From Planctomycetota bacterium (GTDB lineage: Bacteria; Planctomycetota; Planctomycetia; Planctomycetales; Planctomycetaceae), in the NCBI GenBank assembly GCA_014584345.1, contig JACTNB010000017.1, positions 124,001 to 188,000 of the forward strand: 64,000 bases of DNA, in the 5' to 3' direction. Both the position numbers and the translations under genes were made by a program. Positions 9,759 through 22,424 of this stretch are shown one piece after another. Position 1 is the stretch's first letter. Each line of letters opens with the position of its first letter. The notes under the pieces are model-generated. The model searched no databases and was not told the origin of the DNA. It worked only from the letters and a program-made list of their open reading frames with translations.

Positions 9759-12700
9759 ATGAGTCGATTCCGAGTGAATGCCCCTGGCAGAGATGCTGCC
9801 CCAAGGAAAGTTGCTTGTTGCCGATGTATCGCATGGATGTGTGGAGTGCTGGGAGCCCTCGTATCCGCGGAGGTGCATGCAGATTGGCCCACTTACCGCC
9901 ACGATGCCGTTCGGAGCGGATTCACTTCTGAACCGATTTCCAACTCGCTCCGATTGAGTTGGGAGTTTCGGCTTCCGGCCTCGCCGCGGCCGGCTTGGCC
10001 AACTTCGCAGCGGGTCCGCCACGACTGGGGATTCCAACCGATCATCGTCGGCGAGACCGTGTTATTCGGCAGCTCCGCCGACGACAAGCTGTACGCTCTC
10101 GATGCCTTCACTGGAGAAGTGCGGTGGACGTTCTTCACCGAAGCCCCTATCCGCTGCGCTCCGACGGCATGGGAAGACCGAGTGTTCGTCGGCAGCGATG
10201 ATGGGACTCTATACGCAATTTCCCTTGATGAGGGGACGCTACTGTGGAGTCATCGCGGGGGACCGCGCGACGAACGGGTGCTGGGGAACGAGCGGATCAT
10301 CTCCCGCTGGCCGGTGCGGGGCGGGCCGGTCGTGCTGAACGAGACGGTTTACTACGCCGCCGGTATCTGGCCCAGTGACGACGTGTTTCTCCATGCTCTC
10401 GACGTCCGGACGGGCAAGGTCCAATGGACCAACGCCCATTCAGGGGGGCTTAACATGCCGCAACCACACGGAGGAGCGAACGCGAAGAGCGGAGTCGCTC
10501 CGCAGGGGCACCTGCTGGCATCGGAAAACCAGTTGATCGTACCAACGGGCCGGGCCGTTCCGGCCGTCTTTCGCCGCGCGAATGGGGAACTGCTCTATTA
10601 CCATCTGCAGAAGAATCAGCAACGGGGCGGCTCCGAGGCGATGCTGCTTGGAGACTACTTCTGGAACGACGGCTGCCTGTTCGAAACCGAATCGGGCGAG
10701 CTGGCGTTTCAGCATGGGCATGGCCTGGTTGCTGCCGCGAAGGATGGCGTGGTCCGCGTCGCCGGTCGTTCCCTGGTATACTCTCGCTGGAGTGAAGTGG
10801 AGCAGACCGACCGCCGTGGGCAGCCGATCAAACGGCGGGCGCTGCTGGAACAGCGGCTGGCCCAACTGGAGCGAGAAGCCCGCGCACTGATCGTGGCCGA
10901 TCAGGATGCGATCTGCGGCGAAGAGGGACGGGTTAGCGCCATCGACTTCAACGGCCAGCGGAACGTTTGGTGGTCGCATGAAGTGGACGGGACCGCGTAC
11001 GGACTGGCAGCCTCGCGCGGCCGCTTGGTCGTCACCACCGATACCGGAGTGGTCTACGGCTTCAGCGAGGAAACGCATAACAAATCCACCGCGGAGGATT
11101 TGCCCAGGAGTAAAGAAAATAATAGTGCCTCCGCGGCAGTCGCCGCCGCGGCGGAAGAGATCATCGCGAGGACCGGCCTCACCGACGGCTATTGCATCGA
11201 TCTGGGGACAGGGGATGGCTCGCTGGTATTAGAACTGGCTCGCCGGACAAACTTGCGGATCTATGCCGTTGAAGCAGATGTGGAACACGTTGCCGCCGCT
11301 CGGCGGAAACTGGACGAGGCCGGCCTGTATGGCACCCGCGTCACTGTGCATCACGCGGATCCCTCTGCAATCCGGTATCCAGGCATGTTCGCGAACCTGA
11401 TTATCTCCTCCCGTTCGTTGGAGAAACCGCTCGATGAGTCGTGGCAGGCAAACATCCGACGGATGCAACGTCCCTACGGCGGCCAGGTTTGCCTCGGACC
11501 GCCCGGAGGGATGACGGTTGACGTACGCGGAGAATTGGACGGGGCCGGGAGCTGGACGCATCAGAACTCGGACTCGGCGAACACCCTCTGTTCGATGGAC
11601 CAGGTCGTCAAAGGACCTCTGCGAATGCACTGGTTCCGGGACGTCGAGTTCGAAATCCCCAACCGGCACGGCCAGGGACCGGCTCCACTGGTGCATCGGG
11701 GGGTGATGGTCGTGGGGGGCCTGCACGGCCTGTGCGGGACGGACGCCTACAATGGCCGGGTGCTGTGGACCGTCCGCATTCCGAACCTACTCCAAGACTA
11801 CAACGGCATTCATCACGATGTCGGCGTGGGAGAGACCGGGAGTCCGTTCTGCCTCAGCGATGATGCGGTCTTCGTCCGCGACGAAAACCGATGCCTCAAA
11901 TTCGACCTGAATACTGGCAAACAACTGGCCGAGTTTATCACGCCGGTCGACAACGATGCCAAGCACCGCGACTGGGGGTATCTTGCCTGTCGGGACGGAC
12001 GGCTGTATGGATCGGTTGCCAATGCGGAGCATTACGTCAGTCCACGGTACAGGAATATCCGCCTGAGAACCGAGTCGGTGTTATTCTTCGTGCTCGATTC
12101 CGAGACGGGAGAGTTGTTGTGGCAGTACGAACCCAAGGAGTCGATCCGCCACAACGCAATCGCCGTGACCGGTTCGCACGTCTTCCTGATTGACCGCCCT
12201 CTGGCTCCGCAGGACCACGTGAGCAATCCCCGCCGCAACGGGCGGCACGCTTCGCAACTCAACCCGGAGGAACATCCGGGCGGAATACTGCTGGCCCTCA
12301 AGACCGACACGGGCGAGATCGACTGGCGGCAAGAGGAAGACATCTTTGGGACCCAGTTGAGCGTCAGCGAGCAGCAGGGGGTGATACTAATGACCTACCA
12401 GGCGGTGCGGCACAACTTCTTCCGGCTCCCGTCGGAGATCGGCGGACGGCTCGCAGCATTTGGAGTGAATGACGGTCGCCGTCTATGGGAAGTCAAGGCC
12501 GACTACCAGACCCGGCCGTTCATCAACGGCTATGTGGTCTATACGCAAGAGGGAGCGTGGAACCTGCTGACCGGGCAGCCGGTCCCGTTCAGCTTCGACC
12601 GTTCCTACGGCTGCGGCCAGATCTCTGCCGGGGCGCACCTGTTGCTGTTCCGCTCGGCGACGCTGGGTTACTTCGACCTGTCCCGCAATGTCGGGGTGGA

Positions 12701-12839
12701 GAACTTCGGCGGTATTCGCACCAGTTGTTGGATCAACGCCATCCCGGCTGGAGGACTGGTCTTGGTCCCCGATGGCTCCTCGCATTGCCAGTGCAGCTAT
12801 CAGATGCGCAGCTGGTTGGCCCTGGAACCCTCGGAGTGA
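9759..12839 (+). CDS. Secreted PQQ-like beta-propeller protein with inserted methyltransferase-like domain
   Basis: A 1026-residue protein with a signal peptide ending near VSAEVHA. Residues about 40-440 hold PQQ-like blades (VLFGSSADDKLYALDAFTGE, RVFVGSDDGTLYAISLDEG, FLHALDVRTGKVQW). Residues about 465-600 hold a class I methyltransferase-like fold: GYCIDLGTGDGSLVLELARR has the GxGxG SAM loop at about residue 482, followed by IYAVEADVEHVAAARRKL with the acidic ribose-binding position. The propeller then resumes (GLCGTDAYNGRVLWTVRIP) to the C-terminus. ATG 9759 has GAGGAG 7 bases upstream; a longer frame to 9702 does not. A SAM-type fold in an exported protein is unexpected, since SAM is cytoplasmic. 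Either the domain has lost catalysis or export is not as predicted. Confidence 0.88.
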   Translation: MSRFRVNAPGRDAAPRKVACCRCIAWMCGVLGALVSAEVHADWPTYRHDAVRSGFTSEPISNSLRLSWEFRLPASPRPAWPTSQRVRHDWGFQPIIVGETVLFGSSADDKLYALDAFTGEVRWTFFTEAPIRCAPTAWEDRVFVGSDDGTLYAISLDEGTLLWSHRGGPRDERVLGNERIISRWPVRGGPVVLNETVYYAAGIWPSDDVFLHALDVRTGKVQWTNAHSGGLNMPQPHGGANAKSGVAPQGHLLASENQLIVPTGRAVPAVFRRANGELLYYHLQKNQQRGGSEAMLLGDYFWNDGCLFETESGELAFQHGHGLVAAAKDGVVRVAGRSLVYSRWSEVEQTDRRGQPIKRRALLEQRLAQLEREARALIVADQDAICGEEGRVSAIDFNGQRNVWWSHEVDGTAYGLAASRGRLVVTTDTGVVYGFSEETHNKSTAEDLPRSKENNSASAAVAAAAEEIIARTGLTDGYCIDLGTGDGSLVLELARRTNLRIYAVEADVEHVAAARRKLDEAGLYGTRVTVHHADPSAIRYPGMFANLIISSRSLEKPLDESWQANIRRMQRPYGGQVCLGPPGGMTVDVRGELDGAGSWTHQNSDSANTLCSMDQVVKGPLRMHWFRDVEFEIPNRHGQGPAPLVHRGVMVVGGLHGLCGTDAYNGRVLWTVRIPNLLQDYNGIHHDVGVGETGSPFCLSDDAVFVRDENRCLKFDLNTGKQLAEFITPVDNDAKHRDWGYLACRDGRLYGSVANAEHYVSPRYRNIRLRTESVLFFVLDSETGELLWQYEPKESIRHNAIAVTGSHVFLIDRPLAPQDHVSNPRRNGRHASQLNPEEHPGGILLALKTDTGEIDWRQEEDIFGTQLSVSEQQGVILMTYQAVRHNFFRLPSEIGGRLAAFGVNDGRRLWEVKADYQTRPFINGYVVYTQEGAWNLLTGQPVPFSFDRSYGCGQISAGAHLLLFRSATLGYFDLSRNVGVENFGGIRTSCWINAIPAGGLVLVPDGSSHCQCSYQMRSWLALEPSE

Positions 12840-12990
12840 CGCTGGAGCGAATCTTTCCGCGATCATTCCACCGACTATACTCATCGAGACGTTTAATCTC
12901 GGGGGCGGAATTCCAGGTACGGTCGCCTCCAGGCTCCAGGTGTTACCCGGGCGTGCCCATATTGGTTGAGTGAATAGTGGAAGGCGAACG

Positions 12991-14352
12991 ATGACCAATA
13001 CCCTGCTCCTGCCTGAACTGCGAGAATTGCTGGCCACGCAACAGACGGATGTGTTGAAAGAGGTGCTCAAGTCCCTGCACCCGGCCCGCATTGCCGACCT
13101 CTCGGAAGGATTGCAGCAGGAAGAAGTCTGGCAACTGCTGGAGGCTCTTCCGTTGCACCTGCAGACACAAGTTTTCCCGTTTTACAGCCCCGCGATGCAG
13201 CAGCAACTCGTGGCGGGGATAGGGCATGAGCATGTTTCGCGTCTGCTGATGATCATGTCTCACGATGATCGCGTCGATTTGCTGCGGCACCTGCAACCGG
13301 GCGTTGTCGAGCAACTGCTGCCACTGATCGATCAAACCGAACGGGACGACATTCGCCATCTGCTTTCCTTTCCGGAAGGCTCGGTCGGTTCGATCATGAC
13401 CACCGATTTCGCGACACTCCCCGCGGATATCGATGTGGCCCAAGCATTGAATCGGGTGCGTCAGCAAGCGCGCACCGTCGAAACGATTTATTACGTGTAC
13501 GTGGTGGACGAGGCCCGTCACCTGCACGGCGTGGTCACGTTGCGGGACCTGGTCCTCGCCGAACCAACGGCAAGCATCCGGGAAATCATGGAATCGGAAG
13601 TGATTTCCACACGCGCCAGCCAGGACCAGGAGAAAGTGGCCTCCGATCTGGCCAAGTACGACTTTCTTGCTATTCCGGTGGTCGATGACCAGCACCGCCT
13701 GATCGGCATGGTCACCTTCGACGACATCGCCGACGTGCTCGCGGAAGAAATGACGGAAGACTTTCACCTCTCGGCGGCGGTGGCTCCCCTGGTCGAAAGT
13801 TACAGTCAAAGCAACATACGCGCGCTGTATCACAGGCGGGTTGGCTGGCTGGTGATTCTGATATTCGTCAATCTGGCGTCTTCCGGAGTCATTGCCGCCT
13901 TCGAGGAAACCCTGCAGGCCATGATTGCGCTGGCCTTCTTTCTTCCGCTGTTGATCGACAGCGGCGGAAACACCGGTTCCCAGGCGGCCACCTTGATTGT
14001 GCGAGTTCTGTCGACAAGCGAAGTCAAGCTGCGGGATTGGTGTCGTATTCTAGCCAAGGAATTCCTGGTAGGATTGTCACTGGGGTTGACGATGGCGCTG
14101 GCCAGCTTTGTCCTGGGTTATTTTCGCGGAGGTCTCGAGGTTGGCCTCATCGTGGGGCTGTCGATGCTGGGAATTGTCGTCTTCACAAATCTGGTGGGAA
14201 CGATGCTCCCCTTCCTGTTGACCCGCCTGAATTTGGACCCGGCCGTTGCCAGCAGTCCACTGATTACGACCGTGGCCGACGCGTCTGGCCTGTTTCTGTA
14301 TTTTTCCATTGCCACCTGGGTAACGCAGCTGATCGGCCTGGGAGCACACTGA
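12991..14352 (+). CDS. mgtE: Magnesium channel/transporter MgtE
   Basis: A 453-residue protein with the full MgtE layout. Residues 1-125 form the helical N domain. Residues about 130-250 hold two CBS domains (GSVGSIMTTDFATLPADI and the EIMESEVISTRASQD pair). Residues about 285-453 hold five membrane helices including PLLIDSGGNTGSQAATLIVR, the pore-lining stretch, and the last helix ASGLFLYFSIATW. MgtE forms a dimeric Mg2+ channel gated by Mg2+ bound between the N and CBS domains. ATG 12991 is preceded by GGAAGG at 6 bases. No M-box riboswitch was recognised upstream. It is a single-gene unit. Confidence 0.97.
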   Translation: MTNTLLLPELRELLATQQTDVLKEVLKSLHPARIADLSEGLQQEEVWQLLEALPLHLQTQVFPFYSPAMQQQLVAGIGHEHVSRLLMIMSHDDRVDLLRHLQPGVVEQLLPLIDQTERDDIRHLLSFPEGSVGSIMTTDFATLPADIDVAQALNRVRQQARTVETIYYVYVVDEARHLHGVVTLRDLVLAEPTASIREIMESEVISTRASQDQEKVASDLAKYDFLAIPVVDDQHRLIGMVTFDDIADVLAEEMTEDFHLSAAVAPLVESYSQSNIRALYHRRVGWLVILIFVNLASSGVIAAFEETLQAMIALAFFLPLLIDSGGNTGSQAATLIVRVLSTSEVKLRDWCRILAKEFLVGLSLGLTMALASFVLGYFRGGLEVGLIVGLSMLGIVVFTNLVGTMLPFLLTRLNLDPAVASSPLITTVADASGLFLYFSIATWVTQLIGLGAH

Positions 14353-14393
14353 TATACGCTGTCGGGCACGCCCTGCCCCCATGCAACAGCCCA

Positions 14394-15071
14394 TCAGCCA
14401 CGCAACGGCGGATAACACATCAGCCCCCAATTCTCGTCGGCCCCATAATGAATCCAGACTTGCAGGTACGCGCGCAACACGTGCCCCAGCATGATCGCGC
14501 TATATTCAGTGGCCTTCCGGTTCAGCGCTCCCTTGTAGGTCGCAGCCCCGTGCACCAGTTGGCATCGCAGAAAATAGATCCGTTCCAGCAGGTTTTCGAG
14601 GATCGTCCGCCAGCGTTTTTCCAGAAACCAGGTGGGGGCCTGATGGCCGTCGCGGCAGGCGCGTTTCTTGGAATGCTGCCCCGGTTCCTGCCAGAAATAG
14701 CGGCTCAGATATTCATCCTCGAAAATTTTGATGGCCAGCCTCTGGTTTTCCACGAGCATCCCGGAAACATGTCCGCCCCGATCCAGTTGCACCATTCGCT
14801 CCTGAAATCCGCGCCAGCTCTCGCGATCGGAACAGGGTTCCCGGGCCTGATCCGACCACTGGCCGTATAAGGCATTGAAGGCAATCCACTGGGTCAGCAG
14901 GATGCTGTCCCAATCCTTGTGTTCGAGCAGGGATTCCGCCTGTTGCAACCAACTGCAGGCCCGATGGAAACGGACATTCGTCGGATGTTCCGGATTCAAC
15001 TGCTGCAGCCGTTCCTTGTGAGGTTTCCATTGCCGCCGTAAATCGCGCACCGTCAATGTCGTTTCGGACAT
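14394..15071 (-). CDS. HEPN-like protein, candidate RNase or RNA-binding effector
   Basis: A 225-residue all-helical protein. Near the C-terminus is RIYFLRCQLVHG, where R169 and H174 form the R-x4-H signature of HEPN domains, the catalytic pair in many HEPN RNases. Residues about 35-75 (ACSWLQQAESLLEHKDWDSI, then TQWIAFNALYGQW) look like the first HEPN helices. HEPN proteins of this kind occur in toxin-antitoxin, abortive-infection and stress RNase settings, but also as non-catalytic scaffolds. No MNT nucleotidyltransferase or antitoxin partner lies next to it. ATG 15071 has GGGGAAGG upstream. It is convergent with mgtE and upstream of carB's 3' end. Confidence 0.7.
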   Translation of the reverse strand: MSETTLTVRDLRRQWKPHKERLQQLNPEHPTNVRFHRACSWLQQAESLLEHKDWDSILLTQWIAFNALYGQWSDQAREPCSDRESWRGFQERMVQLDRGGHVSGMLVENQRLAIKIFEDEYLSRYFWQEPGQHSKKRACRDGHQAPTWFLEKRWRTILENLLERIYFLRCQLVHGAATYKGALNRKATEYSAIMLGHVLRAYLQVWIHYGADENWGLMCYPPLRG

Positions 15072-15185
15072 GGCTTGACCTTCCCCTGATTCAGCAGGCA
15101 ATCGGAAACAACCACCCGCCGTCCAGCGAGCTCACCGGCAATTTCTCTCCTTGTTCCATCTGGCACACTTATTCGAGGCAACTGC

Positions 15186-18464
<3,279 letters not shown>

Positions 18465-18878
18465 GTCTGTGACACCTTATATAAACATGGGAATCAGGCT
18501 GCGCGAATCCCCCGGCAGCACCACCGCGGAAAGTAACCGCTTCCCCCCCGATTTCATCCAGAGGGACATCTCCGCCAACCGCGCGCAAATTTCAGCAAGA
18601 TTACCATGACGCCCGAGTGATGCAACCCTACGGAAAACAAACACCGCACAACAAGCCGCACACCTTGGCAACAATTGATATCAAACGCTCTTTTTGGGAG
18701 ATTGCCCATTCCCCCCGACTCGCAAAACCGGATCGGACCTCCCTCCGGGGCCACGAGATTTTGTCCCGTGGGCGCACTCGTTATCATGAAACCGATGGCT
18801 GGCTGCGAACGTCTCCGAGCCAATCGACGCCAATTTTTCCGAGGCAATTTACCCGGCACCTTCTCCCCGTATTCTCCC
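18465..18878. other. Divergent promoter region between carB and the MnmE-like gene
   Basis: A 414-base spacer between divergent genes, so it should carry both promoters. No clear minus 10/minus 35 pair, inverted repeat or structured leader could be recognised; in particular no attenuator-like terminator precedes carB. Confidence 0.4.
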
Positions 18879-20057
18879 ATGACGTTCCCACACTTCGAGA
18901 CGAACGCGAACCCCCATCCCGGCTGGGCCTCCGTATTAACTCCCGCTGGACGAGGAGCCGTGGCGACGATTCTGATTCACGCCGACCTCGAAGAACTGGA
19001 CAGGCGAGCCGAGCAGGGGCAATTCACCTTTTTCCTCGCTCGCAATCGAATACGCTGCGGCTCCCAGGAATTGAACCGCATCCTGTTTGGTGCCTGGGGA
19101 AACGAGGAACTCGTGGCCTGTCGAGTTGCGGAACAGGACCTGGAAATTCACTGCCATGGAGGGTACGCAGCAATTCACCGGATCCTGCACGATCTGACTC
19201 GCCTGGGCTTGGAAATCTTGCCCACGGGGACTCGATTGCCCATCGAATTCGGGACTTGTTCGCAAGCCGAAATTGAGACCATTCACACTACAACACTGGC
19301 CCGCACCCTGAAAACGGCCGAATTCCTGTGGCAACAAGCGGAAATGGCGGGCCCATTCTGGGAACGAGTGGAACGGAGCCTCGCGGAACCTCAACCGTCT
19401 CCCCTGTCGCCCCGGGAATTGACCACCCTCGAAAACGCCCGGCACTGGACCCGATTTGGCCTGCACTTGATCACGCCCTGGAATGTTGTCATCGGCGGAA
19501 TGCCTAATGTGGGCAAATCAAGCCTGATCAATGCGTTGCTCGGTTATACGCGAGCCATTGTTCACGATCGGCCGGGAACCACGCGGGATGTCGTCAGTGG
19601 GGAAACCGCGCTGGCTGGCTGGCCCGTACTCCTTAGTGATACCGCCGGCCAGCGAGAAACCGATGCAGCCCTGGAAGTGGCCGGCATGCAACTGGCCATG
19701 CAAAAGCTGAAACAGGCCGACCTGCAAATCCTGCTGATCGACCAGAGCCAACCCGAGGCCCCTCCGCTGAGGAATCTGCTGTCGATGTTCCCCGAGGCCC
19801 TGATCGTGTTCAACAAGGCCGACCTGCCTGCCCATCCCGACTGGCAACAGGCGGCCTGCGCCCCGGTTCCATTGGTCATTTCCTGCAAACAGGAGACGGG
19901 ACTTGACGAACTGCTACAGGAAATTGCCCGGAGACTGGTGCCGGAAATCCCCGCCGCCGGTACGATCTACCCTATCAACGAGCGCCAGGCAGACCTGCTG
20001 AATCAGGCTTGGGACAAATGGGCGTATTCCACCCTTCCCCACACAAATCAGGATTGA
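18879..20057 (+). CDS. MnmE-like GTPase lacking the C-terminal catalytic cysteine tail
   Basis: A 392-residue protein with a tetrahydrofolate-binding-like N-terminal domain (residues 1-130, with PAGRGAVATILI and HCHGGYAAIHRIL) and a TrmE-type G domain: P-loop GMPNVGKSS at 207-215, RPGTTRDV at 231-238, DTAGQRE at 254-260 and NKAD at 312-315. Authentic MnmE is about 450 residues and ends in a Cys-x-Gly-Lys tail needed for 5-carboxymethylaminomethyl-uridine formation with MnmG. Here the last residues are STLPHTNQD. It is therefore a planctomycete-type paralogue or a derived GTPase. ATG 18879 is the first in-frame start matching the conserved N-terminus. The LarA-like gene follows after 4 bases. 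Confidence 0.88.
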   Translation: MTFPHFETNANPHPGWASVLTPAGRGAVATILIHADLEELDRRAEQGQFTFFLARNRIRCGSQELNRILFGAWGNEELVACRVAEQDLEIHCHGGYAAIHRILHDLTRLGLEILPTGTRLPIEFGTCSQAEIETIHTTTLARTLKTAEFLWQQAEMAGPFWERVERSLAEPQPSPLSPRELTTLENARHWTRFGLHLITPWNVVIGGMPNVGKSSLINALLGYTRAIVHDRPGTTRDVVSGETALAGWPVLLSDTAGQRETDAALEVAGMQLAMQKLKQADLQILLIDQSQPEAPPLRNLLSMFPEALIVFNKADLPAHPDWQQAACAPVPLVISCKQETGLDELLQEIARRLVPEIPAAGTIYPINERQADLLNQAWDKWAYSTLPHTNQD

Positions 20058-20061
20058 AAAC

Positions 20062-21321
20062 ATGCCCACGCCCCAGAGGCTCCTCGAACTGCGACGCTCC
20101 CTACCCACCCCCGAACTGACCGATGTGGCCGGGACCATTTCCGAACAAATGGAGACCTTGCTGGGCGACTCTGCCCTTCGACCGGGCGACACCGTGGCCA
20201 TTGCCGTCGGCAGCCGGGGTATTGCCCAGTTGCCGTTTTTGATCGAAACCCTCGTCTGCGAATTTCAACGCCGGGGGGCACGCCCCTTTCTGGTCCCCGC
20301 CATGGGGAGCCACGGCGGAGCCACCCCGGCAGGCCAGGCCCAGGTATTACGGAATCTGGGAATTGCAGCCCACAATTGGCAAGTGGAGATCCGGGCGGAC
20401 ATGGAAACCGTCCTGCTGGGAACGACCCCCCTCGGATTACCCGTCCATTTTTCGCGCGAGGCCCTGCAGGCCGACCATGTGTTTCTCTGCAACCGCGTCA
20501 AGCCTCATACCCGGTTTACCGGACCGATTCAATCCGGGCTGATGAAGATGCTTGTGATCGGCCTGGGGAAACAGGCTGGGGCCGCCGCCTGCCATCGACT
20601 GGCACACCATATCCCATTCGAACAACTCGTAATCCAGGGGACCGAGACCATCCTGGGGCGGGCACCCGTTCTCGGGGGTCTGGCCGTGATCGAAAATGCC
20701 CGGGAGCACATCGCCAACATCGCCGCGATCTCCGCGCGCGACTTCATTCAACGTGAACCGGACCTGCTGATTCAAGCCGAATCGCTCATGTCCCGCCTCC
20801 CCCTGGAACAGATCGATCTGCTGATCATCGACGAACTCGGCAAGGAAATCAGCGGTTCCGGCATGGACACAAATGTCGTCGGCCGCAAGGAGAACGACCA
20901 CGTCTCCGGCAAGCGGGACTGGTGCCAGACCCGCTTGATTTACGTGCGCGGCTTGACGGCAGCCACCGCGGGGAACGCAACGGGCCTTGGAATGGCGGAA
21001 TTCACCCGCCCGGAAGCCGTCGCGGAAGTCGACTGGCAAAAAACAGCCCTCAATTGCATCACCGCCGGCCACCCCACGGCTGCCATGTGCCCAATCGTGC
21101 TGGGGAGCGATGCAGCCGTGCTGGACGCGGCGGAAAGCATTCTTGGTCAACCGCCGCGACTGGTGCATATCCGGAACACACTGCAGTTGGAACACTTGTT
21201 CGTCAGCCAGGCCTGCCAGGCGGAAATCGACACGCGGGAATCCGGTTTGACGTGGGGGCTTCCCTTTCCCCTGACCTGCGACGCGCGGGGCCACTTCACG
21301 CATCGCTTGCAAAAAAACTGA
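20062..21321 (+). CDS. LarA-like (lactate racemase N-terminal, DUF2088) protein
   Basis: A 419-residue protein. Recognisable points are PGDTVAIAVGSRGIAQLP, FLVPAMGSHGGATPAGQ and the His/Lys-rich core LCNRVKPHTRFTGPIQSG followed by MKMLVIGLGK. LarA is the nickel-pincer lactate racemase, and the family includes racemases of other alpha-hydroxy acids. The substrate here is not inferable, and the larB/larC/larE cofactor genes are not in the window, so activity with nickel-pincer nucleotide is not shown. The gene starts 4 bases after the MnmE-like GTPase stop (AGGA upstream), so both are co-transcribed. A terminator follows at 21311-21345. Confidence 0.85.
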   Translation: MPTPQRLLELRRSLPTPELTDVAGTISEQMETLLGDSALRPGDTVAIAVGSRGIAQLPFLIETLVCEFQRRGARPFLVPAMGSHGGATPAGQAQVLRNLGIAAHNWQVEIRADMETVLLGTTPLGLPVHFSREALQADHVFLCNRVKPHTRFTGPIQSGLMKMLVIGLGKQAGAAACHRLAHHIPFEQLVIQGTETILGRAPVLGGLAVIENAREHIANIAAISARDFIQREPDLLIQAESLMSRLPLEQIDLLIIDELGKEISGSGMDTNVVGRKENDHVSGKRDWCQTRLIYVRGLTAATAGNATGLGMAEFTRPEAVAEVDWQKTALNCITAGHPTAAMCPIVLGSDAAVLDAAESILGQPPRLVHIRNTLQLEHLFVSQACQAEIDTRESGLTWGLPFPLTCDARGHFTHRLQKN

Positions 21322-21345
21322 GTTTTATACCTCAAAAGTTTTTTT
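21311..21345 (+). terminator. Intrinsic terminator after the LarA-like gene
   Basis: AAAAAAACT plus GAG pairs with CTC plus AGTTTTTTT, with a 3-base AAA bulge and loop TTTTATAC. The stem starts inside the last codons of the gene and the T-tract follows directly. It could also work on the opposite strand. Confidence 0.65.
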
Positions 21346-21599
21346 GCGTTCCTTGGAATTTTCTCCAGAATTATCTCGACGATGCGGAATAGGTCGTTTA
21401 GTATCGAAAGTGTTCAGCAATTCCTGTTCAATTCCCATCTTTCGGAGATTCCCGACCGATGATGCGTGGGTTGTTCTCTCTCCATAGAATAACCAAGCAT
21501 CCGGTAACCTTTCTTCTGCATATGAACGACCTCTCAGACGCTTTATCGAATCGCTGAACACGAGTCTCTGAATCCCTTTTGGTTCCAGGAGGTGTGAAG

Positions 21600-22088
21600 A
21601 TGGCTTCGTTTCGCAATCTGACGGCTCGCGATATCATGGTGCGCAAAATTTTCGTGCTGCGCCCGCATATTGATGTCTGCGATGCGGCCCGCGTGATGTT
21701 GAAGCATCGCATTGCGGGAGTGCCCGTGGTCGATCTGTCGGGGCATTATCTCGGCATGTTTTCGGAAAAATCCTGCCTGAGCATGTTGCTGGCCATGGAA
21801 TACGAAAACTCCCCCACCACGGAAATTGGCCATTTCATGGATACCAGCGCGCGAGTGGTCTATGAAGATACCGACGTGCTCTCCATCGTCGATATCTTTC
21901 TGAACGAGCCTTATCGCCGCCTCCCCGTGATCCGGGAAAACAAAGAACTCGTGGGACTTGTGTGCCGACGCGAAGTGCTCAAATCGTTCTACAATTCCAT
22001 CGTCAACAAGCAGCGCGCGCCCCAGGACTCCGGCATCCTGTTTTTCAGCAGCGTCACCGATCGCTCGGAATCACCGATCGCCCCCTGA
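21600..22088 (+). CDS. CBS-domain pair protein
   Basis: A 162-residue protein of two CBS domains: residues 5-65 (LTARDIMVRKIFVLRPHI, then AGVPVVDLSGHYLGMF) and 75-140 (HFMDTSARVVYEDTDVLSI, then RRLPVIRENKELVGLV). CBS pairs bind adenine nucleotides or SAM and regulate partner proteins. No enzymatic domain is attached. The start ATG at 21600 is decided by a perfect AGGAGGTG 5 bases upstream; a frame beginning at 21579 would swallow it. The gene stands alone after the LarA-like operon and its terminator. Confidence 0.93.
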   Translation: MASFRNLTARDIMVRKIFVLRPHIDVCDAARVMLKHRIAGVPVVDLSGHYLGMFSEKSCLSMLLAMEYENSPTTEIGHFMDTSARVVYEDTDVLSIVDIFLNEPYRRLPVIRENKELVGLVCRREVLKSFYNSIVNKQRAPQDSGILFFSSVTDRSESPIAP

Positions 22089-22424
22089 GTCTGCTCACGC
22101 AAGTGAACGTGCAGAACCCAGGAATTCGCCGCGGGTGGCCCGACCGGTAATACCGTTCAGACCATCCGCGGCATTTCATTCCACGGTAACTCGATCTCGA
22201 GCACTCTCCCAATCCAGCGGTTTCGGCGCTTGAACCATGTACGCGGACCTCGGCACACCTCAAGCATCATGCAAAACCGACCTCCGCCGTCTTGACACCA
22301 GTGCATCATTCAGAAAAAAATAATGTGCATCGGGGACCGGTTTGCCATAAAGTGATAGACAGATTCCTTCAGATTTAGACATAACGTAATTTTTCCTATA
22401 GTACAGTTCGGCGTAGGAGGTAGC
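22089..22424. other. Intergenic spacer before the DMP19-like gene
   Basis: About 336 bases with no supported open frame. The right end is AT-rich (ATAACGTAATTTTTCCTATA) and probably carries the promoter of the gene starting at 22425. No inverted repeat stands out. Confidence 0.4.

Noticed and set aside
12840..12990. Mg2+ riboswitch before mgtE
   Set aside because: Spacer of 151 bases shows no M-box pairing that could be made out by eye.
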